From contig JAFUYH010000021.1 in the NCBI GenBank assembly GCA_017470605.1, forward strand, positions 62,001 through 126,000: DNA of 64,000 bases, in the 5' to 3' direction. A program made the position numbers and the translations under genes. The notes beneath the pieces were generated by a model that was given only the letters and a program-made list of their open reading frames with translations, was not told the origin of the DNA and did not search any database. Position 1 is the stretch's first letter; the number at the start of each line of letters is the position of its first letter. Shown in pieces: positions 58,209-64,000 of this stretch. This DNA comes from Treponema sp. (GTDB lineage: Bacteria > Spirochaetota > Spirochaetia > Treponematales > Treponemataceae).

Positions 58209-60635
58209 TTACTCTGGAATGGAAAGAGTTAAAGGGAATTTGTCTCCATCTGGAGTGAATGGAATGTCATAATCATCATCTGTTGAGGTATTTGTTCCTC
58301 CTTCCATATGCATCAATGCTGAATCAAGAGTGTAAGTTTTGCCTTTTAATGATTCTTTGTTGAAATCTATAGACTCACCTGTTCCATATGTTACAGGCAT
58401 TGACATGTTATCGGCATGCCATACCATTACGGTTCCTGAAGGCAAGACTATCATTTCTAAAATGTTATCTGCGCTATCTTTATAATAGTATGTAAACTGG
58501 TTAATACTATATACATAATCTGTGCCTTCAACATTTACAGAACCTTTGGAAGTGAATGTTAGGAATCCTGTCTCAGAATCAAATGTAGCTTCAGGGTATG
58601 ATTCTATAGTTGGTTTAGGAGCTTCTGGAACATAACCAGGTAAGTTTACAAGCTTTTCTGATGGTATATTCCAAATATGAGAGAAAGATTCTCCTTCATT
58701 TTCATAATCTTGTAACAATATAGCTTTTTCTAGGACTGCAGAATCTTCAACGGTAAATGATTCTGTTTCTTTTTTCCAGTCAATATATTGTGTGGTCTCT
58801 CCAACTTTATAAACAAATTGAAGTCTGAAACCTTCTTCATCTCCAAATAACTCTTGTATTGATTGAAGACTGCATCTTATTCCCTCTTCGTCTTCAGATT
58901 TTGTTACATTAAGAACTGCTACAGTTGGGGCTTGCACACCATTTGATGTTGGAATAAAAGAAATTCCTTCTTTATTTTCCTTGTAGTCCCACCAGTCATA
59001 CTTGAACCTATATTTATAGGTATTATTTTCAGAATATCCATATTTATCTATAAATGTAAGAGTTTTTGCTTCTTCACAAGGATTATCATTACCATAATAT
59101 TTTCCTCCAATTAAGGTAAAAGTTTTTCCATAATCAGAAGAACGCTCAATATCAATATTTTTTGTTCCTTCATATACAGGAATTTGTATTTCAATTCCAT
59201 TTTCTGTTTCTTTGATAGAATCAGTTACACAAATTTCTTTTGGGAAGTCAAATGCATCTGCGCTATAAGAGAACAAATACTGAACACCCTCTTCGTTAAA
59301 GGATAATTGAGTAGATTGAAGTTTTAATGTTATTTCACGAGGTAAATCTTCCGGATATTGTGCAGAAAGCTTTGTAGGATATTTAGAAAAATAAGTTGGA
59401 TACCAGCCGAAATCATAATTCCAATTTCCAGATTCCCATTTTATATAGCGGCTCTGAATTTCGTAATCGTAGCTTTCGTCATTAGGAAATTCAAGTTCTG
59501 GAGTTTGTGTACAGATAAAGCTTTCTGTTTTTGAATCAAATTTAGCTTTTATAGGGCTTGTAAAAGCAGGCTGAGCAAATCCATTATTTTCTGCTGTCAC
59601 AGCTATAGTTTGATCTGCAACTTTGCCATAGTTTACAATCATACCATACTGATAAGTTTTTCCAGCTTCAATTCCATAACGGTCTTTTACAGTTCTGGTT
59701 ATGCCTTCGTCTGAATTGTTTTTTACACAACAAACTTCTGTTGCACCCCAAATCCACCAGCTGGCAGGCTCACTTGCTTTAGAAGGGTTTGTTATTTCTC
59801 GTCTACGTACAGAAACATTTGTTGTATTTGCTGGAACATCCAAATTAAATTGGATTCCATTAGTAATGCTTTCTGCCGGTTCAATTACTGGAATCTTATT
59901 GTTGATATAGGAAACATCAAATTCTGCTTTTGTTTCAAGACCTGACTCTACAACAAAATAATTTACGTAGATACCTATCCACTTATCTCTACTGCCTGGT
60001 TCTATATTTTGAATAGCATCTGAATAGAATTCTACCTGGAATAAGTAATTACCAGGTTTGAGAGCCTTTGTAAAGGAAATGGCTGTGTCTGTAAAATTTA
60101 CATCTTCTGAATTTGAGAAGATAGCATGTGTATCATCAACTGTTGCACTATCTGATTGAAGGGCAACAAGCAGGATTGCACCCTTTATACCACTTGTTTT
60201 TGGATACTGTAATGAAACATTTACGCTTCCATTTCCACTAGCCTGATTTACAAGAACAAAAGATGCTGTTGCAGTTTTTCCTGCTTCTACTGTAACTGTA
60301 GAAGTTCCACTGAATGCGGCAGTTCCTTTTTTTGCTGTAAGAGTAAAAGTCCACTTACCAGGATCAATTGTAAGCGATGCTGTTGATAATTTGGAGTATG
60401 AATCCCATTTTCCAATTTCTTTTGAAGTACCATTTAAGCTTCCTGTTAAAATAAAATCTGTAAATGTAGAAAGGTCTACATCTGGCAGAACATTTCTGGC
60501 ATTAGCTTCGTCTAAAGAAATTTTTAGAGTTGCTTTTTCTTCAAGCTCATTTTGAAGCAGATTTGAACATGAAGTAAAAGCTATTAACGAAATGAATAAA
60601 ATGCAAAATAATGATTTTAGTGATTTTCTTTTCAT
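58209..60635 (-). CDS. Large lipoprotein with multiple beta-rich repeats
   Basis: 808 residues; lipobox 'IAFTSCSNLL'. N-terminal domain 'KATLKISLDEANARNVLPDV' with 'FTLTAKKGTAAFSGTSTVTV' and 'ASGNGSVNVSLQYP' resembles the opening domain of large Treponema surface lipoproteins. Then come three or four Ig-like repeats marked by 'GIQFNLDVPANTTNVSVRRR', 'ENGIEIQIPVYEGTKNIDIE' and 'RYGIEAGKTYQYG'/'YGYSENNTYKYRF'. GGAGG lies just before the chosen ATG; a GTG 12 bases upstream is inside it. It starts 11 bases after the preceding lipoprotein gene, so they form an operon. Ligand unknown. Confidence 0.74.
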   Translation of the reverse strand: MKRKSLKSLFCILFISLIAFTSCSNLLQNELEEKATLKISLDEANARNVLPDVDLSTFTDFILTGSLNGTSKEIGKWDSYSKLSTASLTIDPGKWTFTLTAKKGTAAFSGTSTVTVEAGKTATASFVLVNQASGNGSVNVSLQYPKTSGIKGAILLVALQSDSATVDDTHAIFSNSEDVNFTDTAISFTKALKPGNYLFQVEFYSDAIQNIEPGSRDKWIGIYVNYFVVESGLETKAEFDVSYINNKIPVIEPAESITNGIQFNLDVPANTTNVSVRRREITNPSKASEPASWWIWGATEVCCVKNNSDEGITRTVKDRYGIEAGKTYQYGMIVNYGKVADQTIAVTAENNGFAQPAFTSPIKAKFDSKTESFICTQTPELEFPNDESYDYEIQSRYIKWESGNWNYDFGWYPTYFSKYPTKLSAQYPEDLPREITLKLQSTQLSFNEEGVQYLFSYSADAFDFPKEICVTDSIKETENGIEIQIPVYEGTKNIDIERSSDYGKTFTLIGGKYYGNDNPCEEAKTLTFIDKYGYSENNTYKYRFKYDWWDYKENKEGISFIPTSNGVQAPTVAVLNVTKSEDEEGIRCSLQSIQELFGDEEGFRLQFVYKVGETTQYIDWKKETESFTVEDSAVLEKAILLQDYENEGESFSHIWNIPSEKLVNLPGYVPEAPKPTIESYPEATFDSETGFLTFTSKGSVNVEGTDYVYSINQFTYYYKDSADNILEMIVLPSGTVMVWHADNMSMPVTYGTGESIDFNKESLKGKTYTLDSALMHMEGGTNTSTDDDYDIPFTPDGDKFPLTLSIPE

Positions 60636-60646
60636 TTTTCCCTCCA

Positions 60647-61798
60647 CTATTCTGAAATTTTTAAAGTAAGATTTGCTGTACCTACAATATTTGTATCCTT
60701 AGAAAGGACAGCAGTGATATTATAAACGTTGCTTTCATTTAATTGTTTTCTATTACTGCTACCAAAAAGAGTGCCTTCTGGTAAATCAGCGGTATCAAAA
60801 ACTAAAGTCTTTGTTTCACTATCACATTTTATTTCATTTATCATCCACATATAACTATCATATTCTCCGCTTACTGTGAGAGTATATGTTGTACCATCTT
60901 TTGTATAAGTTATCTGAGGATTTTCGCCCTGAGCTTCAATAGAAACTGAAAGGCCAAGCTCTGTTATTTCTTCCTTGGTTTCTTCTGTTTTAGGTTCACC
61001 TTCTTTTTCGCTCTCTTTTTCTGTTTCTGGCTCTGGCTCAGGTTCTGGCTGTGGTTCAGGTTCTGCAGCAGGCTTTGCAGCTTCTGGAATCTTTACAACA
61101 TCAGCATCTACGTCTTCACTAATTGTAACTTTTACATCTTCAGTAATTTCTGTAATTTCAATTTTGTCAGCAATTACAATTTCTGGAGTGTTAGCTGATG
61201 GCTCTGTGCTTTCTTCAACCTCAAGCTTTGTGATTGTTCCACCGCTCAAAGTTACCTTGTCTACATCATTTTTAACTGTAAGTTTAGTGATTTTTGCACC
61301 ATCATCTGATTCAATCTTGGTGCTGTTTGCAGTAACAGAAACTGCTTCTACTTTAGAAGTTCCCTCAAGTGCCACGCGAACGCTTTCTTTTGCAACTTCA
61401 ACTACAGCAATTTCTGAATTTGTAATGTGAACACTGTTTGCTCCGCCGCCATTAATTGTAAGTTTAGAAATATCTTTACAGCCGGAAATTGTAACATTAC
61501 CATCACCAACGTCTTCGCTTATTATAATAACTGCGTTTGAAACATTTTCTAAAACTGTGTCGCTTGCATTTATGGTTAATGTTTTACCACCCAGTTTCAG
61601 GTTTTTAATTGTAACTTTTGAATCTACACTTGCGTCTTCTGCAATTTCTAGATTTTCAAAATCAATGCTTCCTTCTGCTTTTGCAATTTTTTCAGTAAGA
61701 CTTAATTCTTCTGTTTTTGCAGAGTTTGGCGAAGGGCAGCCAACAAAAATCATTGAGAATGCAATAAACAGTCCCAATCCAAATAACGTTTTTTTCAT
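60647..61798 (-). CDS. Lipoprotein with solenoid-like repeats and Pro-Glu linker
   Basis: 383 residues; lipobox 'SMIFVGCPSP'. Residues ~40-225 are short Thr/Val/Ile-rich repeats ('VTIKNLKLGGKTLTINASDT', 'KLTINGGGANSVHITNSEIA', 'KITKLTVKNDVDKVTLSGGT') consistent with a right-handed beta-helix. A Pro-Glu linker 'EPEPQPEPEPEPETEKE' (~245-262) follows, then a C-terminal Ig-like domain ('YTLTVSGEYDSYMWMINEIK'). AAAGGAGG is 7 bases before the ATG, and TATAAT lies upstream. First gene of a two-gene operon of surface-type lipoproteins. Confidence 0.74.
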   Translation of the reverse strand: MKKTLFGLGLFIAFSMIFVGCPSPNSAKTEELSLTEKIAKAEGSIDFENLEIAEDASVDSKVTIKNLKLGGKTLTINASDTVLENVSNAVIIISEDVGDGNVTISGCKDISKLTINGGGANSVHITNSEIAVVEVAKESVRVALEGTSKVEAVSVTANSTKIESDDGAKITKLTVKNDVDKVTLSGGTITKLEVEESTEPSANTPEIVIADKIEITEITEDVKVTISEDVDADVVKIPEAAKPAAEPEPQPEPEPEPETEKESEKEGEPKTEETKEEITELGLSVSIEAQGENPQITYTKDGTTYTLTVSGEYDSYMWMINEIKCDSETKTLVFDTADLPEGTLFGSSNRKQLNESNVYNITAVLSKDTNIVGTANLTLKISE

Positions 61799-61937
61799 CT
61801 AAACGCCTCCTTTGAAATTTATTATAAGGGAGGAAGTTTGATGGCAATATCCTTGTTAAGTTGATTTTTTATCGTTTAAATGATGATTCTGATTCCGCCT
61901 GACTGCCTTAAATTGATTTTTCCCTAAAAGACTGATA

Positions 61938-61943
61938 TATTAT
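61938..61943 (+). promoter_or_regulatory. -10 box of the ABC ATPase gene, leaderless configuration
   Basis: TATTAT ending 7 bases before the ATG; no ribosome site in the gap. Confidence 0.42.
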
Positions 61944-61950
61944 CCTCAGC

Positions 61951-62703
61951 ATGGCACTTTTGGAAATTAAAAATATACGCAAGTCTTTTGACGGAAATGA
62001 GATTCTTAAGGATATTTCCCTGAATGTGGAAAAGGGCGAGGTAATTGTAATTCTGGGGCCTTCGGGCTGCGGAAAGTCTACCCTGCTGCGCTGCATTAAC
62101 GGACTGGAACAGATTCAGGGGGGAGAGATTCTTCTGGATGGCGAAGTTATTTCCAACCGTAAAAAGGACATGCACCTTATCCGTCAGAAGATTGGCATGG
62201 TTTTCCAAAGTTACGACCTTTTTCCTCACCTCAACGTTATGAAAAACCTGCTGCTGGGGCCAAAACATGCCCACGACCTGAACCTTAATATGGACGAAGT
62301 TAAAAAGGAAGCAGAAATGTGGCTGGACCGCGTTGGCCTTTCTGATAAAAAAAATGCCTATCCGCGTCAGCTTTCTGGCGGCCAGAAGCAGCGTGTTGCC
62401 ATTGTGCGAATGCTTTGCCTGCACCCGGAGGTAATGCTTTTTGATGAAGTTACCGCCGCCCTTGACCCGGAAATGGTTCGCGAGGTTCTGGATGTTATGA
62501 TGAATCTTGCCAACGACGGAAAAACCATGCTGATTGTTACTCACCAGATGGAATTTGCCCGGGCCGTTGCCGATAAAATCATCTTTATGGACGAAGGCCA
62601 GATTATAGAAAGCGGCACCCCGGAAGAATTCTGGACGAATCCTAAAACCGAGCGTGCCAAGAATTTCCTTAAAACTTTTGAGTTTGAGAGCAGGAAGAAA
62701 TAA
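61951..62703 (+). CDS. Amino-acid-type ABC transporter ATP-binding protein (GlnQ-like), orphan
   Basis: 250 residues. Walker A 'ILGPSGCGKSTLLRC', Q-loop 'MVFQSYDLFPHLNVMKN', signature 'LSGGQKQRVAIVRML', Walker B 'EVMLFDEVTAALDPEMV' and switch 'IVTHQMEFARAVADKI' identify a polar-amino-acid ATPase. The residue after the catalytic Glu is Val ('FDEVT') rather than the usual Pro. No permease or binding-protein gene adjoins it: downstream is a convergent epimerase. It must partner with proteins encoded elsewhere. Leaderless-type promoter. Confidence 0.9.
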   Translation: MALLEIKNIRKSFDGNEILKDISLNVEKGEVIVILGPSGCGKSTLLRCINGLEQIQGGEILLDGEVISNRKKDMHLIRQKIGMVFQSYDLFPHLNVMKNLLLGPKHAHDLNLNMDEVKKEAEMWLDRVGLSDKKNAYPRQLSGGQKQRVAIVRMLCLHPEVMLFDEVTAALDPEMVREVLDVMMNLANDGKTMLIVTHQMEFARAVADKIIFMDEGQIIESGTPEEFWTNPKTERAKNFLKTFEFESRKK

Positions 62704-62710
62704 TCAACTC

Positions 62711-63745
62711 CTAGGCTATTTTTCCTGTGGCTTTGAGCCATTCAATTTCATCATGCATTGTTTCGCGGTAACTGCGGGTTGTGTAACCAAGTTCACGGCG
62801 GGCTTTGCTTGAATCAAAATCGTTGTTGCGGGCAAGGTTATAAACGGCAAAGGTTGTCATAAGCGGACGTTTTCCTTTGCGGGCTGCCTGCTTTTCCATA
62901 ATTTTTGCAATCAAACTGGCCATTTTTACCGGGATAAAAGTCTTCATTTTCTTACAATGGGCTTCTTCACTTACAAGACGGCTGAAATCGCGGAAAGAAA
63001 CCTGGTCATTCCCAAGAATATAACACTGACCTCTCTTGCCTTTGTCTGCGGCGGCAATGGCTCCTGCTGCAAGGTCGCGAACATCACAAAGATTAAAGCT
63101 TCCGTCAATTCCGGCCGGCATTTCCCCATTGATAATCTGAATTAAAACTTTAGTTGTTTCTCCTACTGCAAAATCTTCCGGCCCCATAATTCCGCTCGGA
63201 TGAATTACGCAGGCATTTATTCCGTCAGCACCTTCTGCATTTGCGGCATCCAGAACAAGCTGTGTTGCCTGTGCCTTTGACTGACTGTAGCAGCCCAAAA
63301 CCTTTGAAGGATCAAAGCTTTGAACTTCACCAATCTTTTCTCCTTTCGGAAGCTCCGGAATTGCCCCTGTGCTGGAACAATAAACAAGTTTTTTACATTC
63401 CCTGTGTTTTCTGCAAAGTTCTATTATATTTTTTGTTCCGCCAACATTTACATCAATAACCTTTTGGTTGAAAGCTGGATTTACAGTAACAATGCTTGCA
63501 ATATGCATTACGATTGTCTCAAAACCTTCCGGCACGGTAAAAAATTCTTCCAGCGAAGAAATGTCTGTAAGGTCTCCGCGTACAATTTCTGCTTCGCCAG
63601 GAACGTATTTTTCTGCCGGATCATTTGGAAGTACAAAGGCTCTTACTCTTTCTCCACGTTCTATAAGCTGACGGCAGATTGTTCCGCCTAAAAATCCTGC
63701 AGCTCCAGTTACAAGGTAAATTGTTTTTCCGTTATTACTTGTCAT
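62711..63745 (-). CDS. NAD(P)-dependent epimerase/dihydroflavonol-reductase-like extended SDR
   Basis: 344 residues. Rossmann glycine motif 'YLVTGAAGFLGGTICRQL', 'IVRGDLTDISSLEEFF', 'IMHIASIVTVNPAFNQKVID' 'VNVGGTKNI', 'VYCSSTGAIPEL' and the catalytic Tyr-x3-Lys in 'GCYSQSKAQATQLVLDA', then 'CVIHPSGIMGPEDF'. Extended short-chain dehydrogenase acting on a nucleotide sugar or an aldehyde; substrate not readable. The start has AGGAG 6 bases upstream; a 21-codon longer frame lacks support. Stands alone. Confidence 0.88.
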   Translation of the reverse strand: MTSNNGKTIYLVTGAAGFLGGTICRQLIERGERVRAFVLPNDPAEKYVPGEAEIVRGDLTDISSLEEFFTVPEGFETIVMHIASIVTVNPAFNQKVIDVNVGGTKNIIELCRKHRECKKLVYCSSTGAIPELPKGEKIGEVQSFDPSKVLGCYSQSKAQATQLVLDAANAEGADGINACVIHPSGIMGPEDFAVGETTKVLIQIINGEMPAGIDGSFNLCDVRDLAAGAIAAADKGKRGQCYILGNDQVSFRDFSRLVSEEAHCKKMKTFIPVKMASLIAKIMEKQAARKGKRPLMTTFAVYNLARNNDFDSSKARRELGYTTRSYRETMHDEIEWLKATGKIA

Positions 63746-63922
63746 ATTTTTCTCCTGTTTTTTTTGCGACTGCCAGCATCTGCCGGTCATTCGCTTGATT
63801 TCTGACAAAAATATACTTTCCCTATATTTCTAAAATGTTTGCGAATTGTTGCTGAAATATTAAAAATTCGGGATTTTGCAGGAATTTTTGACTTTTTTTG
63901 AGCGAAGCGGGCTTCAACGTGC

Positions 63923-63928
63923 TATAAT
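63923..63928 (+). promoter_or_regulatory. -10 box of the response-regulator gene, leaderless configuration
   Basis: TATAAT followed by six Ts and the ATG; no ribosome site. Confidence 0.5.
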
Positions 63929-63934
63929 TTTTTT

Positions 63935-64000
63935 ATGATTAAGATTCTGGTTGTTGAAGATGATGCAGGGCTGAACTTTACCCTCTGTTCTTTTTTGCGA
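63935..64000 (+). CDS. Response regulator receiver domain, N-terminal fragment (runs off the window)
   Basis: Only 22 codons are present: 'MIKILVVEDDAGLNFTLCSF' ends at the window edge. The 'ILVVEDD' strand with the acidic pair is the first beta-strand and metal-binding Asp pair of a receiver domain. The output domain is outside the window. A TATAAT lies 6 bases before the ATG. Confidence 0.8.
   Translation, partial: MIKILVVEDDAGLNFTLCSFLR

Noticed and set aside
1..64000. tRNA, rRNA, prophage, integron or classical IS elements
   Set aside because: No cloverleaf-like sequence in the intergenic gaps, no phage structural or integrase gene, and no DDE or serine transposase motifs were seen; the only recombination-related genes are the rpn family.

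Overview
This window looks like chromosomal DNA of a gut or rumen Treponema-like spirochaete (inference). The base composition is AT-rich and genes are tightly packed on both strands. About a dozen predicted lipoproteins carry lipobox cysteines and no close homologue I can name. There is a set of plant-cell-wall glycoside hydrolases, plus a large chemoreceptor and an HD-GYP c-di-GMP phosphodiesterase. No tRNA, rRNA, CRISPR array or classical insertion sequence is visible, and no gene-free stretch exceeds 300 bases.

Layout. 0-9 kb: the 3' end of hrpB, a membrane SpoIIE-type phosphatase, a YdcF-like protein, proline biosynthesis (proB and proA, separated by two envelope-protein genes) and a MATE efflux pump. 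9-19 kb: a two-component-propeller/HD-GYP protein, then a xylan/cellulose block: xylulokinase, a GH5 endoglucanase, an AraC regulator, a secreted GH43 and an apparently cytoplasmic GH10 xylanase. GH51 arabinofuranosidase (31 kb) and a large GH5-like enzyme with an inserted carbohydrate-binding module (38 kb) extend this theme. The secreted enzymes would cut polymer outside, and GH10, GH51 and XylB would finish xylo-oligosaccharides and xylulose inside. A 29-bp motif with two half-sites in fixed spacing lies in front of both GH5 and GH43, so the AraC protein between them is the likely shared regulator. 18.8-26 kb: a run of envelope lipoproteins (LPP20-like) ending in a SulP anion transporter, then rubrerythrin. 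26-40 kb: lipoproteins, a predicted metalloprotease, the chemoreceptor, aspS, hemolysin-III, a TrmH-type methyltransferase and a SEC-C protein.

40.6-54 kb is the most unusual region. Two paralogous lipoprotein pairs flank a scrambled array of rpn (PD-(D/E)XK 'recombination-promoting nuclease') genes and GT2 glycosyltransferase genes. There are two full rpn genes, two C-terminal-only rpn copies arranged as tandem 3'-end duplications, and a tiny rpn remnant. There is one full GT2, one GT2 with an in-frame internal deletion, and one GT2 reduced to 46 codons by an internal deletion. Every substantial rpn copy keeps an internal ATG with a purine-rich AGGAG upstream, which would give a short C-terminal protein.

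54-64 kb: a GntR-ABC operon with palindromic operator candidates. Next comes a 7TM-receiver-LuxR sensor gene split by a ten-base homopolymer (a likely phase-variation switch, OFF in this copy). Then a two-gene lipoprotein operon, an orphan amino-acid-type ABC ATPase, an NAD-dependent epimerase/reductase and the start of a response regulator.

A recurring theme is a TATAAT-like box only 5-8 bases before the start codon, with no usable Shine-Dalgarno, in about ten genes. Other genes here have strong AGGAG sites. This suggests two classes of translation start, one of them leaderless.
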